A stretch of 64,000 bases of DNA from Ectocarpus siliculosus (Eukaryota > Sar > Phaeophyceae > Ectocarpales > Ectocarpaceae). The notes below the pieces were generated by a model. It had not been told where the DNA came from, did no database searches, and was given only the letters and a program-made list of their open reading frames with translations. Shown piece after piece: positions 47,441 to 59,500 of this stretch; position 1 is the stretch's first letter; the number at the start of each line of letters is the position of its first letter. Location of the stretch: NCBI GenBank assembly GCA_000310025.1, contig FN649756.1, positions 8,421 through 72,420 of the forward strand. The letters run 5' to 3'. Made by a program: the position numbers and the translations under genes.

Positions 47441-48218
47441 AACGCTTGCTTCATCACCGCCGTAAGCGAGATGGCCTTTGAGCGTATCGTTCGGGGCAAG
47501 GAAAGGTTGCTCCGAGACATTGTTTTCGGGTGGTGTGCTTGTTTAGAAGTTGAATTTGGGGGCGAGTGGTGGAACAAGGACTTAAGCATGTGTTGTGGTA
47601 TGGTAAGAGGGGTTAGCGTGAGTATTTCTTGGTGTAGTTACTGCATGTTGTCAGAAAGAGTTCTCGCTGCGAGTCCTCCATGGTAGTTACTGCGATTTGC
47701 GAACAAGTGACGGCTTTGCTGCGCGTGTTTTTTTAGACACATCACTGGCGTTACCACGCGGTATGCTTGTTCCCGCCGTACATTATGGAAGGGAACCAAA
47801 TTGGTCAACAAACGGTCGTTTACTGTTCGTGTCAAAGGAGGTTTGGGATCTGAGGAGGTAGACAAATGTCGTGCCTCGGCATTGGGTTCCGTTTTCTTTC
47901 CCACATCCTTCAGGACGATTTTGTGTGCAACGAAGGGATGGTTTGGCGTTGCGGTGTATGGGTTTGGTGCGCCACACCTCCCTGGCGTCATCAGCGCAGC
48001 GCGGAGCACGTGCCCTCTTTCCTTTCTTCTGCTTCCGTCGCCGACATTTACTCGGCATGCGATGTTTGGGTCCTATCTTGAAAGGTTGCTTGCTGGTGCG
48101 GGAACAGAAAGCAATAGTCTACGTTGGAAAAATCTTGAAGCTGTTCATTTAATGTTGTCTCGATCGCGCTGTGGGTCCTCTGGTCGCACGGAAGTACTCG
48201 CAAGCACAGCGGGGGGGT

Positions 48219-48378
48219 ATCGATAACGCCGGTTGGTTAGCGCCGGTGGCCCCGTATAGCGCCGCTGAAATTGCTGGGTACAGACCGAATCACCAAGTCA
48301 TTCTGCAACTTGAATAGCGCCGGTCCCTCTGAATTCATAGCGCCGGTCCACACCCCGGGCACATGCCGGCGTTATTGA
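48219..48378. repeat. short inverted-repeat element with AGCGCCGG words
   Basis: ATAACGCCGG at 48223 is mirrored by CCGGCGTTAT at 48367-48376. Between them the word TAGCGCCGG or a close form appears four more times. It looks like a 155-bp MITE or a degenerate satellite. Confidence 0.5.
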
Positions 48379-49077
48379 GGGCCCTCCACTGTATCGTCAA
48401 GGTTGCGAAACAACCGTTTTCTAACCGGTTAGGCCATTGCGGGTCAGATGGGCGGTGAACTTGAGAGGCTAAAGTTAGTAGTTCTGGAGCTTTAGCTTCA
48501 GTCTCATCGTTCAATATCCGTGCAAGTTTCATTCGCATGCCCCGACTCGGTCTAAAATGCTGATCTCGAACTACATACAGTGCAAATCTCATGGCGCCTC
48601 GAGTATGGTTCGGTGTGGAATCGCAAACCATGAGCCGTCCCCGAGTTTGAGCAGCTTCCACCTCCTGTGGCCGGCAAGAGTCGGCCTTGACTGTTCCTTT
48701 CCTGTTTCGCCGTGGAAACGGGCCGGTTGAACAGCGAAATAGGGTCCTGCGTGCTGCGCGCCACATCCTTTTTTATTTTTTTTTGCGTTTCATTGTACAC
48801 AGACATGCGGCTGCTGCTGCGGTTGCTGCTGTTGTGCTCGTGTGCTGCAATGGTCGTACGGTCATCGTACATAGTCAGGTTTAACAACAGTCTGCTCGTT
48901 CGTGTAGCGGTAGCGGCGCATCTATCGCGACGGCAAGCGCATTGAGATAATAGTTCGTCCGTCGTGCTTCTAGTCTACACAGATAGTCGTGTTCTTCTTT
49001 TTGTTGCCACTTCACACCAGAAAAGAAACAAGGTCTCCACCAACTCACAGTATCTCCACACGGTCAGGTTGTTACAC

Positions 49078-49150
49078 GGTGGTCTAGTGAGTACCCTCGC
49101 AGCCTACTAAGGACCAGGTCGTGGGGTCGAGTCCCGGCAAAGTGAGTTAT
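49078..49150 (+). repeat. tRNA-like / SINE head
   Basis: TGGTCTAGTGAG resembles box A and GGGTCGAGTCCC resembles box B of a tRNA promoter, about 45 bp apart. The T-arm is plausible, but the anticodon stem and acceptor stem do not pair well. This is a degenerate tRNA or tRNA-derived SINE rather than a working tRNA gene. Confidence 0.45.
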
Positions 49151-49967
49151 TTTTCTCACTCAGTAAATCCTGGTCTAAGTTGGAAGCGACGCGCTGCAAA
49201 GCTCGTTGTTAAATACCGGTAGTAAACTACATAATCGACTTCGTAAGTCGCGAGGGAAGGGATTGCTGTACCCTTCTCGAGATAAAAATATCTCAGGCAG
49301 GAACCGCAGGAGGGGGTACAACACCCCCCTCTATGTGACCCCGACCGGGTCGTGTAGCTAGTAGAAGTGGAGGATGGGGGCCAGAGGGGCAGACGATAGA
49401 GTCCAATATGATGGGAGAAGAAAAAAAAGTATCTCCGCAGCAGTTCGGAAACCACGACTATTTTTCTTTTGTCGTGTTTGTTGTTGCTGAGCGCACATCG
49501 GATGTCGCCGTTCGTTACACGTGTTCAAGCCTGCGGTGGGCCAGAGGGATGGGAGTGAGTTTTTTCTCGAGAGTTCATGCCTTGTCTTCTCGAACCTCTC
49601 TCTCGTGTTTCGAGTTTGTTTGTAATCGTCCCTGACAATAGAGAGCAGAGGCAACAACGGAACTGCTGGGTTCGTCCATGGATAGTTTTTGCAGCACATA
49701 TTAAGTATTGGTGTGTAGACTAAACCGACTTCTTCATGGATATGTAATGAGAGGTTTCAATTCAGCTACTACAATAACTTACTGGGGTATGGAGGGTGCT
49801 CCTAGTTCTTATGCAATGCATGTACCGGCAGTAGGTAACATAATGCCGCATCATTAATATTCACAGCTAATAATGTTAGTCCACGACGACGAAGATGTCA
49901 AACGATAGGTTTGTTTCGGAAAGCTATCGGTGCCAACGCCGCCCGGCCACGCTTTCTGCTGTGGAGT

Positions 49968-50062
49968 AACCGAGCTTTGAAAATTAAAAACTGTTCAGGG
50001 GGTGGGTGTGATATCTTATGTCATCTACTCTGTGTACAGAACTCTATCACAATGATAGAAGA
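49968..50062. repeat. copy of the CAGGGGGTGTGATATCTTATG dispersed repeat
   Basis: It contains CGAGCTTTGAAAAT followed by CAGGGGGTGGGTGTGATAT, the same pair of words as near 19088-19125. The last words match the tandem array at 16339. Confidence 0.5.
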
Positions 50063-51210
50063 CGACAAAAGTATTTTAGCCCCAGTGTGTAACAAGCCAA
50101 TCAGTCACCGTGGCTGGTCGACCCATTGGATCAGTGGGTAACCTCGAAACCCTCCAGCGAACAAGTCGAGTGGCGGGATCCAGCAGAAGCGCATGTTTAA
50201 TGCTATCTCGCGTTTCCTTCCTATCTACCAGTAAACCTGTAGAAACTGCTTGTTCGCAAGTGCACTTGGGGATCGACTGCTCTAGCTTTCTCGTGTTCAA
50301 ACTCAAATACAAACCTAGGCGTTTACCTTTGAGGAGTCCAGCTGCGTCACCTCATATCGGAACGCTACACAAGGCAATACCATAGGGTAAGCCGAAGCTG
50401 TGATCGACGGTGAAGTCTACATAGTCTCAGTACAAGGGATGACGAAAACAGCGGGAGGATCAGGCTGAAACCAGTAAGTAAGATGGTGAGAGAAGTTATC
50501 GATAGACCGCCGCGGTGCGCTTGTTATCGTTTGCCTCCAACTCCTCCAACAAAGCCAGTCCGGCCTGGTACTTACTGGCCGCCTCTTCCTCCGCTTTTCT
50601 TTGTAGCGCTTGCCCAGCTCTGTAAGGTATCACATTATGTAAACAGAGCAGCACACACAGACAGTTAGGACCTTGTGGGTTAGAAATACATAGGACGGCG
50701 GCGGTTCAACAACACCCCAAGGCGCGCTGAGACTCACAACAAGTCCTGACAATGCAGTCTAGCTGCGTCGGAACGCAAAACACAAGCAATCTTGTTTTCA
50801 GAGACGTGTGGTGTTTCTGTCAAAGTTGTGCTTGCCTTGCGGCGTTAAAGTCAAACAGACCGAACGAAAAATTATGCCACGCGGGTTGTTTTCGTACGCA
50901 TTCAACGAGGGATGCGAGAGAAGTCACGTGGTGTTCATGTTGTGTTTTGTGAATAACTGAACCTTGTCAGTGACCCCGACCTGGGAGAATTGGACTGAGC
51001 CAAACCACCTAAATCCCCCACAGACTATCTCTACATGTAGTTTCAATCTTTTGTGGTTGTGTGCCGTGCAACAGAGAACCGTTCAATGGTAACCGAGCTG
51101 GTACATGGTACAGTAGCCCCATTAAGAGATATGGCGGTGAAGTTTGACGGAGTAGACCAATCCCCCTCCCTACCCACGCTACCCAGTACCCCCACCGAAA
51201 GAATAGGGCC

Positions 51211-54200
51211 TCAGACGATCACGCTCCTAGAATTGACTGACCTGATGAGGTAATTTGCCAAGAACTCGAACACGTTTTCCGGCTGAGCCTCCGCGGCCGC
51301 CACAAGCCCCGCGGCGACCTGCGGTACCACCCCTTCCGTAAGGAAGTTCCGGTGCCGTCTTGTCCTCATCTCCACTTCTTTGGCGTCTCTGGCCGTCAGC
51401 TTTGCCAAAACTTCCGAGAGGTTGAGATCGTCGGACCATTCAGGGTTGCTGTCGTTCCTTGCCGCTGCGGGCTCTGCGCTCCGTGTTGTGTCGGTGTCGA
51501 TGCCACCGTCTGGTGATCCACCATGGCACGTGTTGAGTACGAAACAAAAAGGGAGAGCGTGTGCTCCCGTTCAGAACCGTGTAGCTCAGTCACGATGAAG
51601 AAAAGTTTCAGACACAAGATGTGGAGAGTGTATTTACGATTTACTATGTCGTCCCGTTGTCATCTGTGTGTGGCACACCTTGGACAGAACGTGAACCCTG
51701 ACGCAGAATTTCGAGTTCGTCAGGTATTATTGTGTCACGCTCCAGGTGTGCAGCATTGATGGGACAAATATTTTCATACATGGGAAAATACGCAGGAGAA
51801 CGTTCCTTGCAAACCCCAGCCAAAGTCAACGAGAAACGATATTGCCACCGGTTAGATCGCATATTGTGCAAGGCATTACTCTCCAAACTCAACGCAATCT
51901 ACCGCCTCGTGGACATTTCAGAGTCGGTCTACGTATGACACATTATTACTGTACACACCTGCAGCGTTGGCTTCTTCCTCGCCGTTAGCCCCGGCTTCTC
52001 CGCCATCCGCCTGCTTCTTGTGGGTCATGTTGCGATCTGCGTGTTCCCCTTCCTCAACGTAAACATCAACACTATCCCCGCGAAGCATCCACACAAACCC
52101 GGGAGTCTCTGCCCCGCATAGGTGATCGTGAACCGCGTCGACCACCCCGGACACATCTCCGTCTGTTTCCACTGCCTCGACGTCCACCGCCTGAGCTTTG
52201 ATCAAGAAGCGATGCTGCAGTGCCCTGGCTGTGGCCGGTATCCAGCCTTGCTCCTCCCCGGTATCTCTGTAGCCGTTTTCGTCTGCTGCCGTTTCCGCCG
52301 TCCCCCCCCCGGCGTTGTCTATTGCGTTGCTAGACCCATTGTCACCAGTTCGTTTTTGCCCTCCCGGGGAAGACGCGGTGCCGATCGGCATGGTACCACC
52401 ACCCGTTGTTTGGGGCTGTTCGGCCTGCTGCTCTTGGGCGAAGAAACGCTCGATATCACCTCTGAGCTTGGCCTCGGCCTCCTTTCCTCCCCCTGTATCT
52501 GTTGCCGTGCCAGCTCCGACCTCCCGCCCTTGCTGGGCCACGATGTACTCCAGAGAAGCGGCCAAGTATACCACGTGCGTGGGCCGAAACCCTCCAACAA
52601 CCTCTTCGGGCTGGGCGTCAGAAGTAGGAACCATGGCCGCTAGCGGACTGTCACTTCCAGCACGCCCCTCCACCCCTCCCCCCCGTGACTTCGGGCTGCC
52701 GGGGGTTCCCCCTACTCCCGCTCTTGAATCTCCGGCTGGGATCGTTGGCGATGGTCGCGGTGGTGATGGTCCAAGCGCTTGATCCGCGAAGATATCGGGT
52801 GCAACGTCTCCGTGGGAAGGAATATCGCACAGGATGTACCCGCTGCAATGGTGGAGAAACAGCGGACGACAGTGTGTATTCGTTTCCCAGAGGCTTGAAG
52901 CTGTCATTTAGGGTGCTTAGGTAGGCCCGCACTGCTTTAGCGGCCGCGCTCCGGTACGGGTACTTTTATCCCACTTGTGTTTGTATTCACATGGTTCTTG
53001 ACCCGGTGCATAGTCAACCAATCCGTCGATGACCTCCGCGTCACTATCGGTGGCTCACGTCGTCCTTCGAGGCTATTTGTTCTGCCGGTTTCTCGGAGGT
53101 TGGGTCAAAGAAGCGGACTTCTGGCCGGACTTGTGTACCTCTCCGGAGCTAGATGTCACAGAGGAGCAAAGTCGTCCTACCGTGCTACTTTAGAGCCATC
53201 GCAACGGCGGTACCCCCAACAAGTGCAGCAACACGTTTTGTGGGCACGAGACACGTAGCCCGAGCGAAACATGAATCACGCAACGAACGACAGCGACGAC
53301 GACGACAACTCGCCTGCATGTCCATTGCAATCTCTTTTCTTCCAGCACAAGGCGGGCCGCCCTAGCGATGATAGACGGCGACAGTACACGGGCCAAGCCG
53401 CCAGCATCAAGGGCAGTGTACTCGGACATGGGCATGTCGGCTGCTTCGAAAGCTGCCTGGACGTCGGCCAGAAGACGCTCCTTGGGAGGAAGTGCCTCCA
53501 GGGCCGCCTGTGCTTCCGGTGATGGTTCTGCCTTGGCAGCCCCTTCAGAGGAGTGGAGCATGCACGAATGGAAAACCACACCAACTTTTGCTCTCTGATT
53601 CTGGCGATTGAGGTGACTGACTTCACCTGGGTAGCAAGAACCAAGGATCTTACACAGCGCCAAAGTCTACTGTACCGGGTGAAATTTTGCTGCTTCCTAG
53701 AGTATCGGCAGGGTAGCGGAGCGCAAGGAAACACCATGCTCAAGCTGTGAAACCTGAAAACACTATTTCTAGCTGTGAGGAGAGCACGCTTGTCTACCCA
53801 GGAATAGAAGCGGTCTTCCAGTGAAGATACCGCGGTTTCTGCCATCGATGTTTGTTTCAGGGCAGGAACTCGGGCAAAATCACCTTTCTTTGTGTCCTTG
53901 GCCTTCTTCCCCTTTGCCACAGGTGGCGCTTTCTCTTCTGGCGAAACGGGCGGGGGCAGGTGCTTCCCTAGCGCTTCAAATACCCCATCCACGGCTCTCT
54001 TGGCGTCCAAGAGCAAGATCCCAAACCGCTGGGAAATCTAGAAGGAATGGTTTCGAAAAAAACGAGGTACTGGCGACGCTCGATCGATGCTCGCATGCGT
54101 GCCCTGTGCGGTCATGTCTACGTCTGCTTGAAGTCGAAAGGGAAGCAAGGGCTTAGGCTCACTATGCCTCTGTTGTGCGGCTCACGACAGCGACGTGATG

Positions 54201-56224
54201 AGGTGGTGTATGCACGACGTCATGAAGCCGGCTCTTCTCTTGTAGGAAATCGCGGGATAAGCTGAGATGGACTACCGTAGACGAAGCGAGGCCAGACCTT
54301 ACCTCCTGACAAACATGGTCTTGTCTCCCTCCGGGAGGGCCGAGAACAACAGCCTTTATCGGCTGAAGCGATCTGCTCGCAAGAAACTCTTCCGCCAACA
54401 GTTTCGCTGAGCCCGTGAATCCTGTGGACCAAGTGACAGGGTTCATTGTCCCTGAGAGGTGGAACAAGTTCAGGGAATAGGGCAACAGGAGAATTTAGTA
54501 TTCCACTCTGGATATGCAGACGTATTTTCAATGCGGTGTCACCAAGTGTAATATTTGTCATCGAAACGGCGATGTGCCCTTCGTGATGTTTGCCACCAGC
54601 ACGTACGTAGTTCAGCGGTCAATGCTCAAACCAGCATGTAGAGCGCAAGGGCCAACTACGACGTGCCCTACGACGCAAGGGGTACTCAAAAGATTCACAG
54701 CAATGGTTTTGTAGAGGCTCACCATCTGCTACCATGCCCGAGAGCACGCCGCCTTCGTTCGAAAACCGGATGTTTATGAGCAAAGACAGAGCCTCCAGGT
54801 TCTCGACCAGAACTTCCTCCAGCTCCGCTTCTCCCATAGGTTGGGTCTCTCCGCTCCCACCAAAGCCTCTCCCGATGGCCTCAACCATTTCCTTGGCCGT
54901 GCACTGCGCTCCATTCCCCTCCACAGCCAGGATGTACGGCTTAGGGAAAGGGCAGGGCAGCCCATTGGGCTCAACGGGCCGGAGAAGATTTCCAACGGCA
55001 ATGCTCAGGTCTGCAACGTGAATAAGCGCCAGACGGTTGTCGCCTGCGGTGCACGTCGGCAGGACGACCGGCAGGCCGCGAGCTCGCCACGCCTCCCGGA
55101 ACACCCGCAGAAGGAGGGCGCCCTCTCCCAAGCCGTACGGCACCCCGGCCCCAACCACACACGTATCGAGGCTCGAGGATTGTAGATGAAGCGCGGCAAC
55201 CTCCAGACGCTTGTGCTCGAGGTACCCCGTGGATGGCTGCCGCGAGAGGTAGTCGTCCTCTGTCATGGCTGGCTCGGCGGTGGCTTGGTGTCGTCGTCGC
55301 GACAAGCCAGAAGCGTGGCCAGCTCGGCCCGAGTTCTTGGAGCCCGCGGTTCCTAGCGGTCGGGGGCCGTCCCGTGATGGCGAAAATCGTGACATTGCCG
55401 AGGACGCGCGTGGAAGCCCCCCAGCGCTTGCTCCGCCCCCTCGGGGGGAGCGATTATCCATTGCCATCACCGAGACCGGGCGAAAGAGCGAAGGCGACGA
55501 TGAGGAAGTTAGCCTTGACGGAGACGTGAGTGTTGCGGACGATTGAGTTATTGGCTTGGTCTTCGCCCAGGTCATGGTCGTGGACAGCACCAGCAGATGA
55601 CTCGGTCCGCCGGGTTCGTTTTCTTGCGACGCTTGCAAGGCCAAGGCCGAGAGCACGGCCTCCGCCCCTCGTATATCCTCGAGGAGGCACAACACTACGA
55701 CGTCGCAGAGGAGAGCTAGCTGCGTGGTCCCTGTCTCGTCGTCCACGTCCACTGTCTTGGATACTAAGGGCCCGATATCTTCCGTATCTGTTTCTTGCGC
55801 CGAACAGCATGACGCGATTGCATGCCAACGGTGTTTAGGAGGTCCTGGATCGTGTATTGTATGCACTCACGACTATACTTTCAACATAGAGCTGCCATGT
55901 ACCCACTGCTATATAGTGTAGTCTACACGCGTCTACCTACAGTAGGGTGGAACGATGCAATCTCATGAGAATCGGTGCTTCACACGATTGCTCTGGATCC
56001 ACGCCCCGGAGTGGGGACGACATCTCCTCTTTGCGGATACTCGAGCGCGTGCCATGTGCAGGCCCTGGTTGTATTGATTTCAAAGCGGAAAGTTTCAAAG
56101 GCGAAGTATTTAACCCACCTTGCGCGCGAACGGATCCAACAACATGATATCCATGGTGGCGAAGGACGGATGCTACACAGTACCCCACGTAGCTGCTAAC
56201 GATGCTCACGAAAGCCTGCTTCAT
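51211..56224 (-). CDS. AK7: adenylate kinase 7-like protein with Dpy-30 motif
   Basis: Seven exons: 56224-56119, 55778-54723, 54451-54303, 54037-53798, 53531-53314, 52842-51959 and 51509-51211, giving about 983 aa. The N-terminus is an NAD-epimerase-like fold (VSIVSSYVGYCVASVL; LLVLSTTMTWAKTKP; VPYGLGEGALLLRVFREAW), broken by a Ser-rich insert. Next is an adenylate kinase region with LVLEEKRLQW and GYILCDIPSHGD, the equivalent of GYVLDGFP. The C-terminus is a Dpy-30 motif (LTEGVVPQVAAGL, PENVFEFLANYLI). This order is that of AK7, an axonemal nucleotide kinase, so the protein probably acts in flagella of zoids or gametes. The P-loop reads GPPGGRQDHV: the GKT is lost in this frame, while the next frame over reads GDKTMF. 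So either activity is lost or one base is wrong. The exon 5 donor is GC (CAG|GCGAGT). Confidence 0.85.
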
Positions 56225-56538
56225 TCCGCATAGAAATTGCGGTACCGCCTCGAGCACGTTAGGCCCCCGCTGGTCTCTGCTGGTAGGCGCACGCCTATCG
56301 ACAACAGCTCTCGCTCTGCTCTTCGTTCGGGGAAAAGGAGCCGTTACTTTTCGCCAGGGGGGCACGCAAACCGTATGGATGGGGGCACACTTTGAGCGGC
56401 GCGGGCAGCGGGGGCATGTTGCAGCGGCAGGACAGGGCACACACACATAGATAGGTGGAGAGACGCACACGGAGAGAGCTGCTCAGGGCCAATCTCTAGG
56501 CCTGTCTGCTTATTGATTCTAGTCCTATCCTCACCCTG
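56225..56538. promoter_or_regulatory. 314-bp divergent promoter region, AK7-like / SGF11
   Basis: The AK7-like ATG (56224, minus) and the SGF11 ATG (56539, plus) face apart across 314 bp, so both promoters must be compact and may be shared. No TATA box is visible. Confidence 0.5.
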
Positions 56539-59500
56539 ATGGAAGTCAAGAAAGAGAGCCAGGCAAGCGGCAGTGCTGTCTCTCAGCAGCCGCAAGCGGA
56601 GAGCAATGTGACGTCCGCAGCTACGCCAGAGACACCAGCAGCAGAAGGGGCTGCAGCCTGCAACATCAACAGCGAGAGCAATAGCAACGGATCTGCTGCT
56701 ACTGCTGCTGCTGCTAACGAAGAAAATGGAAGAGGCGTCATGAAGCACGGGCGGATGCCTCCTCCTTCCCTCAAGCGTCCCAGAGAAGTGGAAGATTGGC
56801 TACTGCATCCTCCCGATGGATCGGTTAGTTTACTGCTGGAGTGTATTTCTTCTTCGAACCATCGCGTAAATACAGACCGCAGTACACAGTAGTCTACTGC
56901 GGTGAGAGACCGTGCGGTCGGCACAACGTGCACACAAGCACAAGTTAGGGACGTAATTGGCGCTCCCTGGAGGCTGAAGTAGGGGTTAAACATGACATGC
57001 TGGTGCACGGTTTGTCTTTGCTTGGTCGTCGATTCCGAAAACACAGTGTAAAAAAGAGTCAGCCCGTGTCAGCCCGTGTCCCTACGCATCACCATCATCA
57101 TCATGCAACTGTTTGCGATCACGCACGGTGTGTTTGTGTTTGGTACTTGTATCACACAGGTGTTCGGTGTCAGTCGCGTGTACAACGTGTACACGAACCG
57201 TTCATGTAGATATCATACAACACACGAGAACACGCCCCGCACTTTGCCACACCCCGTGGCAGGTACTTTTACATTGTACGGCCAACAACATGAGCCATTA
57301 CCCCAACCAAGCTGCTGGATTCTCAGATCGAGTCACACGGCGACAGTAAAAGATAGCACACCGAAAAAAAAATAACCAAAATATTATCACCCGCCCGGGG
57401 TCTTGGCATCTTCTGTATCAGATGAAGTATGCGGCATTACCTGATGTAAGCGTAGATAATTTCACACAGCAGTCCCCTGTGCAACGCATGTTGTGGGAGC
57501 ACAGCGTCAACATCCAAGCGTCTCTGTGGCGTTGGTGAGGACGTTCCTCCGCCATGGACTTTGGTCGCTCAGTTTCGGACCTTTTTTCCGCAGGGACCGG
57601 CCTTGATTGTTGTGCCATTGCCCTCGTCTGCTGAGTGTAGTTCTATGTTGCGCTCTGTGCTCCGCGCTAGGTCTACCTGTCGTTCGCGTGCAGCAGTCGT
57701 GCTGATCACACGGGTTGGAGTAGTGGGTGGGCAGAGAAGTCGACACGCGTACTGCTGCATGGATCCGATCCGTTTTCCGGAAAATGAACCATTCCGAACG
57801 TGATGACGTCGAGAATCCCAACTTGAAGATATTCGCTTTTACAGACCTCGTGATGCGCGTGGTTCCGCAATTTAACTGAGAGTGAGTCAAATCACCACTA
57901 CTGCTGTTGCACCATACAGCAGTGGTACAACCCAAACACAAGAGCGCCGATGCTCTTGTTCAGCACGTGGGGCTGGTAGGCTACCATTTTGCCACTGGTA
58001 CTGCTCTTTGCTGTTGTTGCTGCTGCTGTGTTTTGACAACGGGGGAAACACTCTTGACGTCTTTTGAGATGTCCGATTCGATTGGATGATTAGTCATTGG
58101 ATGGCAGTGTGATTTATCTTTCAGACGTGCGGCTAACTCTGCATTGCGTATCATACCGCTATGTATACGCATTCCGTACTCCATGCTGGCATGTACAACA
58201 AACCGCTACAGGACCCGATCGACCTGCGGCAGGAGGCTGATACTATCTACTCTGCTTTCGAGCTCTCCCTCTGCAGGGACGTGGTTTTCGAGGCGAGTGT
58301 TGTATACAACACTGGTATCCATAAAAGCAAGGTTTGTCTTTTGCTACAGTATATTACGTCCTGCAAAGGTCATGCTGCTAGGCCAGGCCAAGTTTCAGGT
58401 CGACAGGATAACTCTCTACTCGAGCGCCACTGGGCCTGTTCGCGCACCTTCACTCTGTCGAAATAAATGAGAATCGCCGAATCTGAACGTGAACGTCAAT
58501 GGGGAGGCTTGTTCCGGCAGAAGTTGAGGTGACATTTCGGGCACGCTGGTGGCGTTGTTTCGTAGGGCACACGTCGTGGCAACGGGCTTCGCGGGGCACA
58601 CGCCGTGCCACTTTCTGCGATGTTTCTGCTGGCCTGACTGCGGTAGCTAGCCTCTTCTGTTTCTTGCAAAGACAAAGAACTCCTGCACCGCACCCCGTGT
58701 GCAACTGGGTCCAGGATGCAATGAAACGTCGACGCTAGCACAAACCGCTTTGTTTTCCGCGCGTGATACTGACGTCTTCTGGTTGTTCAGCCGGTACAGC
58801 GCGGTCGACGCAAATTGAAATAAACACAACCTTACGCACCCTTTTTGTCTGTCTCTTTGTCTTCGTCCCTTGACCCTTTGCATCCTCGCAGTTGCACCGA
58901 GAACTGCACACCGGGGTATTAACCAAGGAGCGGCTTTGGGCGGAGCACAACAACCCGCCGCCCAAGTCAGTCGCAGGCGGGGACGTCTACGGGCGCATCC
59001 CGCCCAGAGAGCCTTCCACAAGTATCACGTGCCCCAGCTGTAACCGAGCCGTTGGTGCCGCCCGCTACGCGCCACATCTCGACAAGTGCGCCCTCGGGTC
59101 TTCGCGAGGGAGAGCATCGAGATCCGCTCGATCATCGGTAAGTGCGCCACCTCTCTGGCGGCAGGGGTAAGCTTGTTGCGTGTTTGATGCCTTGGAACCC
59201 TCGGCACCAACGTTGGCCGTTCAGCGTAAACTTCTTCGATTTGTATAATAGTTTGACCATGTGCTCTGCGTGTTTTTGGGTGGTGGAGGCGCTGGCCGTT
59301 GGCTGCCAGCCTGTCGACGACAAAGAGCACAGCAAAACTCCTAGCTGCCCCTACTGGTGTCACACGGAAGATTGGGAAGTGGTCGTCCTGAGGTGTGCTT
59401 GCTCGGCCGCAGGAAATTGTTGGGGTGACGACGCCGCTGATCATGGCGAACGATAGGCGTGTGCACCTGGTGCGGCATCGTACAAGGCCTTCTCTTTTCG

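Larger units (their letters stand above)
47441..51210. other. 3.8-kb gene-poor stretch
   Basis: No gene is supportable on either strand. ORFs are below 145 codons and lack motifs. The stretch carries the small inverted-repeat element at 48222, the tRNA-like segment at 49083 and a dispersed repeat at 49968. It should also include the 3' UTRs of the two converging genes. Confidence 0.55.
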
